From Thermodesulfobacteriaceae bacterium (GTDB lineage: Bacteria; Desulfobacterota; Thermodesulfobacteria; Thermodesulfobacteriales; Thermodesulfobacteriaceae), in NCBI GenBank assembly GCA_015494725.1, contig WGAR01000175.1, forward strand, positions 1 to 25,604: a stretch of DNA of 25,604 bases, given 5' to 3'. A program made the translations under genes and the position numbers. The notes under the pieces are model-generated. The model ran no database searches, had not been told where the DNA came from, and saw only the letters and a program-made list of their open reading frames with translations. This document shows positions 1 to 7,247 of this stretch, piece by piece. Every line of letters begins with the position of its first letter. Within the stretch, counting starts at the first letter, position 1.

Positions 1-1
1 A

Positions 2-151
2 GGCGGCACCCTGCTCATCCTCCTCTCCCAGGAGAAGACCCGCACTCCGGCGCTTATGATCGTAGAATGTGAGGGGCTCACCCCGGCGGAAGCCCAGAAA
101 TATCTTTCCTCCTTCCGTTTGAAGGACCTGGCCTCCAAGGTCAATCCCTGA
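2..151 (+). CDS. C-terminal end of an unrecognised protein (partial)
   Basis: An open frame enters from the left edge and ends at TGA 149-151, giving the last 49 residues of a protein. The visible part has a hydrophobic stretch (TLLILLS), then a basic segment, then a short amphipathic tail (LTPAEAQKYLSSF). I do not recognise the family and there is no diagnostic motif. Its last 11 bases overlap the 3' end of the leftward HTH gene, as with the other convergent pairs in this window. The codon pattern is like its neighbours, so I regard it as a real gene end rather than a chance frame, but the product is unknown. Confidence 0.55.
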   Translation, partial: GGTLLILLSQEKTRTPALMIVECEGLTPAEAQKYLSSFRLKDLASKVNP

Positions 152-755
152 GGGCCTCGGCCAGAAAGTGAAGGATTTCGCGGGGGTGAGGGTAGCTCTC
201 CCGCCGGGCGGCCAGTTCTCCCAGGTCTTGATCCTTCACCCGGAGACCGCGCAGGCGTTCCGCCACCTCGGCCCCGGAAACCGGATACCGTACCCCTTTG
301 AGCCGGGCCAGCACCTCCGCCGGCCAGCCCACCCCCAGGAGCCGGGCCCCCTCCTGGATCACGCCGGCGAAAAAGACCAGGGCGTCGCGTCCCTCTTTGA
401 TCTCCCGATAGGCCAGTTTGGCCAGGCCCCCGGCGGTATGGGCCTTGGGGGTCTTCTCCTGAAGCTCGCCCTCCAGCTTCATCATCACCAGTTCCGGATC
501 GGCCCGCAGGATGTTACGCACCGTCTGCCGGGTAAGCCCCAGGAAGGCCGCAATGTCGTCCTCGGTCTTGTAAGCCTCCTCGGCCAGCACGATGGCATAA
601 GCCGCCTCCATAAGACTGGTCACCCAGGTCAGATTGCGCAGCTCAATAAGCTTGCGCGGACCCCCTAGAATCTCCAGGGCCTTGAGGAAGACCCGCAAAG
701 CCTGCGTATCCACATCCCTTTCCCGGATCTCTTCCTCCCCCAGGACGATGGGCAT
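141..755 (-). CDS. HTH-containing probable regulatory protein (possibly near-KaiC family)
   Basis: This is a soluble protein of 204 residues. The frame is open up to 839, but I start it at ATG 755 because a purine-rich GGAGGGAGGAG sequence lies directly in front and the upstream part reads as non-protein-like. Residues 63-90 (from KTEDDIAAFLGLTRQTVRNI) form a convincing helix-turn-helix, followed by LRADPELVMMKLEGE and the segment HTAGGLAKLAYREIKEG. This combination reminds me of the 'probable regulatory domain' proteins often found beside KaiC-like ATPases (TIGR03879). That is recollection and was not tested, and no kaiC-like gene is visible here. It probably binds DNA. It is divergent from lgt, sharing an 82-bp gap. 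Confidence 0.6.
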   Translation of the reverse strand: MPIVLGEEEIRERDVDTQALRVFLKALEILGGPRKLIELRNLTWVTSLMEAAYAIVLAEEAYKTEDDIAAFLGLTRQTVRNILRADPELVMMKLEGELQEKTPKAHTAGGLAKLAYREIKEGRDALVFFAGVIQEGARLLGVGWPAEVLARLKGVRYPVSGAEVAERLRGLRVKDQDLGELAARRESYPHPREILHFLAEALRD

Positions 756-837
756 CTCCTCCCTCCTGACTTGGCCTTTTTCCTTCCCGGGGTTAAAAAT
801 AAGAACTAAAATTCGAGAATCCAGTACGGGAGCCCTC

Positions 838-1638
838 ATGTTACCCTATCCCCACATCAATCCGGTAATCTTCCGGCTCGGTCCGGTGGCGGTCCGGTGG
901 TACGGTCTGATGTACCTCCTGGGGTTTCTGGCGGCCTATTTTCTAGCCCGAAGGGACCTCCGGCTGGCAGGCCACCCCGAGCTCCAGAAGACCCTGGAGG
1001 ACGTTATCTTCTGGGCCGGGGTGGGACTCATCGTGGGGGCCCGACTGGGACACGTCTTTTTCTATTATCCCTCCTATTATCTCCATCGGCCGCTGGAGAT
1101 ACTGGCGGTATGGCACGGGGGAATGTCCTTCCACGGGGGCCTTCTGGGCTCGGTAATAGCCGGATGGCTCTATGCCCGGCACCGGGGGCTCAACTTCTGG
1201 TGGTGGGCCGATCTCCTGGTGGTCTATGCCCCCATCGGTCTGGGCCTGGGAAGGATCGGAAACTTCATCAACGGAGAACTCTACGGACGTCCCACCCACG
1301 TGCCCTGGGCCATGATCTTTCCCGCCGGAGGACCGGTCCCCCGGCATCCCTCCCAGCTCTATGAAGCCCTGGGCGAGGGCCTGATCCTGTTCCTGATCCT
1401 CTTTTCCCTGCGCCGAAAAAAGTGGCCCGAGGGGTTTAAATTAGCCCTCTTTCTGGTGCTTTACGGAAGCATCCGTTTCGGCCTGGAATTCTTCCGGGAA
1501 CCGGACCCGGGAGTGGGTCTTTTCTGGGGATGGATGACCCGGGGACAATTCTTCTGTCTGCTCATGTTCCTGGTCGGGGTCGGGCTCTTCCTCCTCCGCC
1601 GGAAGGCTCCCCAGAAGGGCCCCTATCTTGCGGGCTAG
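838..1638 (+). CDS. lgt: Prolipoprotein diacylglyceryl transferase
   Basis: Lgt transfers a diacylglyceryl group from phosphatidylglycerol to the lipobox cysteine of prolipoproteins, in the inner membrane. The 266-residue product has several hydrophobic helices and the family motifs HGGMSFHGG (93-101), GRIGNFINGELYGR (138-151, the Lgt signature) and RHPSQLYEA (169-177). The length is normal for the family. An upstream in-frame extension exists, but ATG 838 is the start because MLPYPHINPVIFRLGPVAVRWYG is a typical Lgt N-terminus and GGGAG lies 5 bases in front. The 3' 198 bases are overlapped on the other strand by the tail of tyrA. Identification is secure. Confidence 0.95.
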   Translation: MLPYPHINPVIFRLGPVAVRWYGLMYLLGFLAAYFLARRDLRLAGHPELQKTLEDVIFWAGVGLIVGARLGHVFFYYPSYYLHRPLEILAVWHGGMSFHGGLLGSVIAGWLYARHRGLNFWWWADLLVVYAPIGLGLGRIGNFINGELYGRPTHVPWAMIFPAGGPVPRHPSQLYEALGEGLILFLILFSLRRKKWPEGFKLALFLVLYGSIRFGLEFFREPDPGVGLFWGWMTRGQFFCLLMFLVGVGLFLLRRKAPQKGPYLAG

Positions 1639-2400
1639 GGTCTTCACCCGTTCAAATTCCCGCACGTAAGCCTTCCGTTCCCCCCGGGTGATCATCTCCG
1701 AAAGCCGGCGCGCCGAACGCCAGAAGAGCTCCCGCACCTCGTCCCCCAGAGGGTTATCGAACTGGATGGCGGCATAGAGATCCGGATCCTGCAGGGCCAA
1801 ACGGGCCAGGATCTCCAGCTGGTGCCGGAAGCTGGGGGTGGAAAGGGCCACCACCTTTTCCAGGTCCAGCCCGCTCTCGGAAAGGACCTCCCCCAGCACC
1901 ATGAGCCAGAAATGATTCAACACCTGCACCAGGGCCATGAGACGATCGTGTTCCTCCGGGGAAACGGTAACCGTGCGGGCCCCCTGTTCTTCCAGAAAGG
2001 CTTTGAACCACCGGTACCAGTGTTCGCCCCGGGCCGGACACAGGGCCACGGTCTGCCCGGCCAGGTCCTTTTCGTAGGGGCCGAACAGGGGATGCGCCCC
2101 CACCACCTCGCAAACGGTATGCTCCAGCATGGCCTGCACCTGCCGGGCCTTCAGGGAACAGAGATCGATAAGACCGGAATCCCGGGGAAGCACCGGGGCG
2201 ATCTCCTTCACCACCTCCGGAAAGACCTCCAGAGGCACGGAGACCACCACCACCCGGGCGGCCCGGGCCACCTCCCGGTTGGTAAGCGGGGTCCCCAGAT
2301 CGGAGATCAACACCCGGTATCCGGCCCGGGAGAAGACCCGGGCAAACCAGGCCCCCATCCTTCCGAGGCCGCCGATGATACCTACGGTGAGGGGCTTCAT
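1441..2400 (-). CDS. tyrA: Prephenate dehydrogenase
   Basis: TyrA oxidatively decarboxylates prephenate to 4-hydroxyphenylpyruvate in tyrosine synthesis, using NAD(P)+. The Rossmann loop GGLGRMG is at residues 10-16. GAHPLFGP (101-108) carries the conserved His103, and HDRLMALVQVLNHF (151-164) is the second conserved helix. The dimerisation helices end near residue 265. The last ~54 residues are Glu/Pro/Gln-rich and look disordered; residues 255-319 are encoded antisense to the end of lgt. The start ATG abuts the TAG of the upstream membrane-protein gene (TAGATG) and has no Shine-Dalgarno sequence, so translation probably depends on coupling. A DAHP synthase-like gene lies elsewhere in the window. 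Confidence 0.9.
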   Translation of the reverse strand: MKPLTVGIIGGLGRMGAWFARVFSRAGYRVLISDLGTPLTNREVARAARVVVVSVPLEVFPEVVKEIAPVLPRDSGLIDLCSLKARQVQAMLEHTVCEVVGAHPLFGPYEKDLAGQTVALCPARGEHWYRWFKAFLEEQGARTVTVSPEEHDRLMALVQVLNHFWLMVLGEVLSESGLDLEKVVALSTPSFRHQLEILARLALQDPDLYAAIQFDNPLGDEVRELFWRSARRLSEMITRGERKAYVREFERVKTLARKIGALLGSLPAEEEEPDPDQEHEQTEELSPGHPSPEKTHSRVRFPEEFQAETDASVKHQKEG

Positions 2401-2706
2401 CTACTTAGCCGCGGTACGGGTACACACCAGGTTGAGGTCGCGACAGGCGGCAGGGGTGGTGAGAGAGTACCATCTGCGCCCCCGGGGCCCCAGAAAATAC
2501 CAGTGCCCGTGTTCAAGGCGGGCCACCCGGGCCCCGTGATATTCCTTGAGCATCAGCACTTCCTGCAGGGAAAGATTCCCCACCGGACCGGACTCGATCC
2601 GCGCCTGGGCGGTGAAATGTTGCAGAGCCCAGCCCAGGCCCAGCACCAACATCCCCCCGCAGATCCAGCACCAGTTTTTTCGCCAGAAACGTTTCAACCT
2701 TTGCAT
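2401..2706 (-). CDS. Small single-pass membrane protein of unknown function
   Basis: This is a 101-residue protein. It starts MQRLKRFWRK, a positively charged N-terminus, followed by one hydrophobic segment at about residues 12-31 (WCWICGGMLVLGLGWALQ), and then about 70 residues predicted outside the membrane by the positive-inside rule. The outer part includes LQEVLMLKEYHGARVARLEHGHWYFL and two cysteines near the C-terminus (TPAACRDLNLVC). The frame is open to 2901, but I start it at ATG 2706 because a TTGACA/TAAGAT promoter lies immediately upstream and the extension overlaps birA antisense. It is co-directional with tyrA with no gap. I do not recognise the family. Confidence 0.6.
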   Translation of the reverse strand: MQRLKRFWRKNWCWICGGMLVLGLGWALQHFTAQARIESGPVGNLSLQEVLMLKEYHGARVARLEHGHWYFLGPRGRRWYSLTTPAACRDLNLVCTRTAAK

Positions 2707-2716
2707 ACTTGTTTTA

Positions 2717-2745
2717 ATCTTAATGATCATGACCGCGGGTGTCAA
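2717..2745 (-). promoter_or_regulatory. Promoter for the small membrane protein-tyrA pair
   Basis: On the minus strand a perfect -35 TTGACA (2745-2740) is followed after 17 bases by TAAGAT (2722-2717). The predicted transcription start is about 2710, only 4 bases before ATG 2706, so the mRNA would be almost leaderless. The -35 box lies inside the first codons of the divergent birA gene. Confidence 0.55.
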
Positions 2746-3439
2746 AATCCATTTCTTCCCGGAAGTGGAAAGCACCATGGACGTGGCCCGGGAACTGGCC
2801 CGCAGGGGAGAGACAGGGGCCGTGGTGGCGGATATGCAGAAGCGGGGCCGGGGGCGCCACGGACGCACCTGGCTCTCCCCCCGGGGAGGCCTATATCTCA
2901 CCCTTATCCTGCCCTCCCCACCCCCACGGCTCTCCCTTCTTCCTCTAGCCGCGGGAGTGGCCGTGGCCCGGGGCCTGCGCCGGCTCTACGGAATCGAGGT
3001 CCGCCTCAAATGGCCCAACGATCTCCTCTACCGGGAACGCAAGCTGGGAGGTATCCTGCTCGAAGCCTCCTTTCACCAAGAGATCCCTGAATTTATCCTC
3101 CTGGGCCTGGGGCTGAACCTGAACACCCCGGTATCCGGAGAAGAACCCCGGGCCATCTCCCTCCTGGAGATCCTGGGACACCGGGTGGATCGGGACGAGA
3201 TCCTCCGGGTGCTTCTTGCGGAGATCCTGCACAGCCTGGAGCTTCCCCCGGAGGAGATTCTCCGGAGCTGGAAAGCCCTTTCAGCCACCCTGGGGCAAGA
3301 GGTGCGGGTACACACCCCGCACGGAGAGATCCGCGGACGGGCCCTGGACCTGACCCCTCAGGGAGGGCTCCTTTTGGAAACCCCGGAGGGACTAAGGGAG
3401 ATCCTCTCCGGAGATTGTATCCACCTGCGCTCGTCCTAG
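2729..3439 (+). CDS. birA: Biotin--[acetyl-CoA-carboxylase] ligase, monofunctional
   Basis: The enzyme activates biotin to biotinyl-AMP and attaches it to the biotin carrier lysine of carboxylases. The 236-residue product has the biotin-loop motif GRGRHGRTW (40-48), KWPNDLLYRERKLGGIL (94-110) and GLGLNLN (126-132), then a C-terminal SH3-like domain from about residue 190. There is no N-terminal winged helix, so this is a class I ligase without repressor function. ATG 2729 is chosen because the frame upstream is antisense to the membrane-protein gene. No Shine-Dalgarno sequence precedes it; ATG 2723 is an alternative. Its TAG stop shares the palindrome CTAG with the stop of nrdJ on the other strand. 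Confidence 0.92.
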   Translation: MTAGVKIHFFPEVESTMDVARELARRGETGAVVADMQKRGRGRHGRTWLSPRGGLYLTLILPSPPPRLSLLPLAAGVAVARGLRRLYGIEVRLKWPNDLLYRERKLGGILLEASFHQEIPEFILLGLGLNLNTPVSGEEPRAISLLEILGHRVDRDEILRVLLAEILHSLELPPEEILRSWKALSATLGQEVRVHTPHGEIRGRALDLTPQGGLLLETPEGLREILSGDCIHLRSS

Positions 3440-6171
3440 CCGCACTCGGGGTGGGGGCACCCGGTACAGAAGACACAGTAGGGCTGCTGAGAAAGGGGTT
3501 CCCCGCATTCCGGACACACCCGCTCCCGGGCCAGACGCAAAACCTGCTCCGGGCGAGACCCGTACCGGTACACCGTGACCCCCTTGAGCCCCAGGGTGTA
3601 GGCCTGAAGATAGATCCGCGCCACCTCCTCCCGGGAGGCCTCGGCCGGAAGGTTTACCGTCTTGGAGACCGCGTTGTGGGTATGCCTCTGAAAGGCGGCC
3701 TGGATGGCCAGGTGTCTTTCCGGAGGGATCTCAAAGGCGGGAACAAAGAGCCTTCGCAGGTCCTCGGGGATCCCCTTCACCCCGGCGAGCCCCCCGGTCT
3801 CCAGGATCTCCTGGATCAGGTCCTCCCGGTAAAGCCCCCGCTCCTCAAGGGCCCGGAGGAATCCCGGGTGAACCTCGGTCCATTCCACCCCGTCCAGGGC
3901 CCGGCGTCGATAGACCAGGGCAAAAAGGGGTTCTATACCCGAGGAGGTCCCGGCGATGAGGGAGAGGGTCCCGGTGGGAGCGATGGTAGTGGTGGTAGCA
4001 TTACGCAGCGCGGGGAAACCCTTCCGATCCCAGATACTCCCGGGAAAGGCCGGAAAACTCCCCCGCTTCTCCGCCAGTCTCTGGCTTTCGGCCAGGGACT
4101 CCCGCTCGATAAAGGCCATGACCTCCTCGGCCACCCGCACCGCCTGATCCGAGGAGTAGGGAATCCCCATCTGGATGAGCATATCCGCAAATCCCATCAC
4201 CCCCAATCCGATCTTCCGGGTAAGACGGGTCATCCGGGCGATCTGCGGAAGCGGAAAACGGTTCACCTCGATCACATCGTCCAGAAACCGCACCGCCAGG
4301 TGCACGGTTTCCCGCAGTCGCGGGTAGTCCACCCGGCCCTCACGCACGAAATGGGAGAGATTGATGGACCCCAGATTACAGGACTCGTAGGGCAGAAGGG
4401 GTTGTTCGCCGCAGTTGTGAACCACAAAGCCGTTGGCATCAAAGGCGTTTATTCCCGGCACCCGGCAATCGTAAACCTCTTCCTCCCCGGCGGGGAGGAT
4501 CTCGCTTACCTCCACCACAAACTCCTCCGCCTCCGGGACATCCCCGTAGCGGGAAAGAAGCTCCCTGAGGCGTCTCTTCCGGTCCGGATGAGAAAACCCC
4601 ACCCGTTCCTCAAAACGCCGAAGGCTCCCTCCGGAGATGATCAGGGTCTTCCCTCCCTCCGCCTCCGGGAGAGAACCAGGCCCCGAGGGCTCGAGACGGG
4701 AAAAGATCCCCAGCCGAAGGAGCATCCGCTGAACCATCTGGAGCAGATCGCCCTCCGATAGGGTCAACCGGAGGCTGAGGCCTCCTTCCTCCTCGTTCCG
4801 GAGCGAGGCCGCGGTGTCGAAGAGCGCACGCAAAAATCCCCGGTAAAAGCTGCTTGAGGCCTGCTCCAGAGCCGGGGAGACCCCTCCGGATTCAAGGCCG
4901 AAGTCCCGGGCCAGATCCCGCAAGAAGGCCCCCTCCTGGTCTTCCTTTTTGCGGGGCCGGTCTTCCTTAAGATCCCCCCTGGCGCAGAGGAGCCCCAGGA
5001 GGTACCCCTCCTCAAAACCGCCTTTCCCGGGCCAGAACGGGGAGCACAGGTGGGCGTTAAGCCGCAGGCGATCCCCGGGGCGAAGCCTTCGCACCGCCAC
5101 CCATTCCACCTTCGGGGAATCCCCGTTGAGGCCGGAGACCCGCAGGAGGGGGTGGTTTTCCGTGGCCCGAAGGGTAAAGCCCTCTCTGGTGCGGAGGAGG
5201 TAAAGGGGCCTCTTCCCGGTGGAGAAGAAGCCCTCGGGGGAGGGATAATCCCTGCCGTCCAGCCGGCTTATAAAGGGACGGTGGAGGAGGTCTTTTATCC
5301 GGCGGGGCCCTTCGGAGGTCATGATCCAGGTATCGCCCGGCAGACAGGGGTTGGTGCTTTCGATCTCCCCGAGAAGGGGGGTGGGATTGGCCCGGTTGAT
5401 GGTGTCGATAAAGATCACTCCCGGATCACCGGTGCGCCAGGCATTTTCGACCAGGAGATCGAAGAGCTTGCGGGCCTTTACCCGGCGCACCTCGCGGCCG
5501 GTGCGGGGGTTGATCAGAGGGAAAATTTCATCCTTCTGCCAGGCCTCCATGAAGGCGTCGGTTATGGCCACGGAGAGATTGAAATTGGTAAGCTCCGCGG
5601 GGTCGCTTTTTATCCGGATGAACTCCTCGATGTCCGGATGATCGATGCGCAGGATCCCCATATTGGCCCCGCGGCGTTTCCCACCCTGTTTGATGGCCTC
5701 GGTGGCGGCGTTAAAGACCCGCATGAAGGAGACCGGGCCGCTCGCCACTCCCTGGGTGCTGCGCACCACGTCCCCCCGGGGACGCAGCCGGGAGAAGGAA
5801 AAACCCGTTCCTCCGCCGGACTTATGGATCAGGGCCGCGGCCTTAAGGGCCTCGAAGATGGCCTCCAGGGAATCCTCCACCGGAAGGACAAAACAGGCCG
5901 AAAGCTGCCCCAGGGGAAGCCCGGCGTTCATCAGGGTGGGGGAATTGGGCAGAAAATCCAGCGAGGCCAGGAGACGATAAAACCTTTCCGCCCATTCCTC
6001 GGGGTCTTCGCCGAAGATCCTCTCCGCTTCGGCCACGGCCCGGGCCACCCGCCAGAACATCTCTTCCGGGGTCTCCACCACCTGGCCCTTTTCGTCCCTG
6101 ACCAGATAACGATAGGCCAGCACCCGCAGGGCGGATTCTCTAAGGGGGAGTTCGGTCCGGGGAAGTTTCAT
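3436..6171 (-). CDS. nrdJ: Adenosylcobalamin-dependent (class II) ribonucleotide reductase with intein
   Basis: The enzyme reduces ribonucleotides to deoxyribonucleotides via a cobalamin-generated thiyl radical. The frame encodes 911 residues from ATG 6171; removing a 311-residue intein leaves about 600 residues, a usual class II size. Visible extein landmarks, numbered from an upstream GTG at 6192, are the redox Cys100 (SACFVLPVEDS), HKSGGGTGFSFSRLRPRGD (123-141), the active-site motif NP-C594-GEQP, ESCNLGSINLSHF, TTTTIAPTGTLS, and a Cys-rich tail (CPECGEPL, CVFCTGCPHPECG). I prefer ATG 6171 because it gives the family-like N-terminus MKLPRTELPLRESALRVLAYRY and lies just after a strong -10 box. 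Its stop shares CTAG 3436-3439 with birA. Confidence 0.95.
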   Translation of the reverse strand: MKLPRTELPLRESALRVLAYRYLVRDEKGQVVETPEEMFWRVARAVAEAERIFGEDPEEWAERFYRLLASLDFLPNSPTLMNAGLPLGQLSACFVLPVEDSLEAIFEALKAAALIHKSGGGTGFSFSRLRPRGDVVRSTQGVASGPVSFMRVFNAATEAIKQGGKRRGANMGILRIDHPDIEEFIRIKSDPAELTNFNLSVAITDAFMEAWQKDEIFPLINPRTGREVRRVKARKLFDLLVENAWRTGDPGVIFIDTINRANPTPLLGEIESTNPCLPGDTWIMTSEGPRRIKDLLHRPFISRLDGRDYPSPEGFFSTGKRPLYLLRTREGFTLRATENHPLLRVSGLNGDSPKVEWVAVRRLRPGDRLRLNAHLCSPFWPGKGGFEEGYLLGLLCARGDLKEDRPRKKEDQEGAFLRDLARDFGLESGGVSPALEQASSSFYRGFLRALFDTAASLRNEEEGGLSLRLTLSEGDLLQMVQRMLLRLGIFSRLEPSGPGSLPEAEGGKTLIISGGSLRRFEERVGFSHPDRKRRLRELLSRYGDVPEAEEFVVEVSEILPAGEEEVYDCRVPGINAFDANGFVVHNCGEQPLLPYESCNLGSINLSHFVREGRVDYPRLRETVHLAVRFLDDVIEVNRFPLPQIARMTRLTRKIGLGVMGFADMLIQMGIPYSSDQAVRVAEEVMAFIERESLAESQRLAEKRGSFPAFPGSIWDRKGFPALRNATTTTIAPTGTLSLIAGTSSGIEPLFALVYRRRALDGVEWTEVHPGFLRALEERGLYREDLIQEILETGGLAGVKGIPEDLRRLFVPAFEIPPERHLAIQAAFQRHTHNAVSKTVNLPAEASREEVARIYLQAYTLGLKGVTVYRYGSRPEQVLRLARERVCPECGEPLSQQPYCVFCTGCPHPECG
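4414..5346 (-). other. Intein within nrdJ (311 aa, decayed homing endonuclease)
   Basis: The RNR sequence is interrupted between Pro282 and Cys594 (GTG-6192 numbering). The insert starts with Cys283 (block A, CLPGDTWIMTSEGPRRIKDL), has a block B with T-x-x-H (LRATENHPLL), and ends with block F (EEVYDCRVPGINAFDANG) and block G (FVVHN), followed by Cys +1. All splicing residues (Cys1, block B His, His-Asn, Cys+1) are present, so protein splicing should work. The middle holds two LAGLIDADG-like helices, EGYLLGLLCARGD and YRGFLRALFDTAAS. The second lacks the catalytic acid normally at its end and the first is irregular, so endonuclease activity is probably lost. Cys+1 is also the radical cysteine of the enzyme. 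Confidence 0.92.
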
Positions 6172-6177
6172 CCTTCC

Positions 6178-6186
6178 ATTATACCA
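6178..6186 (-). promoter_or_regulatory. Extended -10 promoter of nrdJ (leaderless)
   Basis: On the minus strand TGG-TATAAT is a perfect extended -10 element. The hexamer ends 7 bases before A6171 of the chosen ATG, exactly where +1 would fall, so a leaderless mRNA is predicted. There is no good -35 box (CCTCTG at 6206-6201), as is common with extended -10 promoters. Confidence 0.6.
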
Positions 6187-6196
6187 GATCACGGGG

Positions 6197-6224
6197 TTGA
6201 CAGAGGATGGTCCCCGACTAGGGT
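6197..6224 (+). promoter_or_regulatory. Possible promoter of the antiporter gene
   Basis: A perfect TTGACA (6197-6202) is followed after 16 bases by a weak -10, TAGGGT (6219-6224). The start site would be near 6231, three bases before ATG 6234. It overlaps the divergent nrdJ promoter. The -10 match is poor, so confidence is limited. The alternative is a longer transcript using AAGGAG at 6225-6230 as ribosome binding site. Confidence 0.35.
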
Positions 6225-6233
6225 AAGGAGACT

Positions 6234-7217
6234 ATGGGGGTTCTTCTGCACCTGATTCTCACCGTGGTGGGGCTGGGGGTCCTTCTTGCCGGAGGGGAGG
6301 GGATGGTCCGCGGAGCGGTAGGGCTTTCCCGGCGGATGGGCATCTCCGCCATGGTGATCGGGCTCACCGTGGTGGCCTTCGGCACCAGTGCCCCGGAACT
6401 GGCGGTGAACGTGGCTGCGGCCCTTCGGGCCGGGGAGATTTCCTTCGGCAACATCGTGGGGTCCAACCTGGCCAACATCGGTCTGGGGATCGGCCTGGCG
6501 GCCCTGGTACGCCCCCTGCGGATCCTCCACGTGGTGGTGCGGCGCGAGATCCCCATGATGTTGCTGGCCACCGCCGCGGTCCTGATCGGCGGCCTGGACC
6601 CTTATCTCTCCCATACCCCCGCCCTGTACCAGCGCTCCGAAGGGCTCCTCCTGCTGCTCTTCTTCCTGGTCTTTCTCTATTACAATCTCCTGGAGGTCCT
6701 GGGGAATCGGACCGAAAAACCCGCCTCCCCCCTGGCGGAGGAAATCTCCGGCCCGACCCCTTCCGTGCTCCGCTCCCTGCTCCTTTTCTGGGCCGGAGTG
6801 GCGGGGCTGGTGCTGGGTGCGGAGATCACCGTGCGCTATGCCGTGGCCCTGGCCACGGATCTCTCCCTGCCCAAGGCCTTTATCGGTTTCACCATCGTCG
6901 CCCTGGGGACCAGTCTTCCGGAGATCGCCACCTCCCTGATAGCGGTCCGCCGGGGCGAAACGGATCTCCTGATCGGAAATATCGTGGGTTCCAATATCTT
7001 CAACCTGCTTTTCATCCTGGGGATCACCTCGACCATCCGTCCGGTACCGGTTCCGGCCCAGGGGTTCACCGATCTCCTGGTGCTCACCTTCTTCTCCGGG
7101 CTCCTGTTCCTGGTCTCCCTGGACGGGACCATCCGTCGCCGCGAGGGTCTGCTCCTGGTGATACTCTATCTCCTCTACATGGCCTTTAAGACCTTCACCG
7201 CTCCCTCCCTTGCTTGA
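6234..7217 (+). CDS. Calcium/sodium antiporter (YrbG/CaCA family)
   Basis: This is an inner-membrane cation/Ca2+ exchanger of 327 residues with about ten hydrophobic helices. The two inverted alpha-repeats of the CaCA superfamily are clear: repeat 1 has VVAFGTSAPELAVN (46-59) and GNIVGSNLANIG (72-83), and repeat 2 has IVALGTSLPEIATS (221-234) and GNIVGSNIFNLLFI (248-261). The conserved acidic residues Glu54 and Glu230 in GTSxPE form the ion sites. The length matches the bacterial family. The start ATG 6234 has AAGGAG three bases upstream. The substrate (Ca2+ with Na+ or H+) is inferred from the family. It precedes ffh with 30 bases between; the ffh -35 box overlaps this stop codon. Confidence 0.9.
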   Translation: MGVLLHLILTVVGLGVLLAGGEGMVRGAVGLSRRMGISAMVIGLTVVAFGTSAPELAVNVAAALRAGEISFGNIVGSNLANIGLGIGLAALVRPLRILHVVVRREIPMMLLATAAVLIGGLDPYLSHTPALYQRSEGLLLLLFFLVFLYYNLLEVLGNRTEKPASPLAEEISGPTPSVLRSLLLFWAGVAGLVLGAEITVRYAVALATDLSLPKAFIGFTIVALGTSLPEIATSLIAVRRGETDLLIGNIVGSNIFNLLFILGITSTIRPVPVPAQGFTDLLVLTFFSGLLFLVSLDGTIRRREGLLLVILYLLYMAFKTFTAPSLA

Positions 7218-7241
7218 CAGCCCCGGGCCAACCATTATCCT
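7214..7241 (+). promoter_or_regulatory. Promoter of ffh (leaderless)
   Basis: TTGACA (7214-7219), a 16-base spacer and TATCCT (7236-7241) place +1 at 7248, exactly the A of the ffh ATG. There is no Shine-Dalgarno sequence in front of ffh, which fits a leaderless mRNA. The -35 box overlaps the TGA of the upstream antiporter gene. Confidence 0.65.
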
Positions 7242-7247
7242 GAAAAC

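Noticed and set aside
2401..2901. Longer 166-residue version of the small membrane protein
   Set aside because: The extra N-terminus is antisense to birA, Arg/Pro/Ser-rich, and overlaps the TTGACA promoter; the short version starts with a normal membrane-anchor N-terminus.
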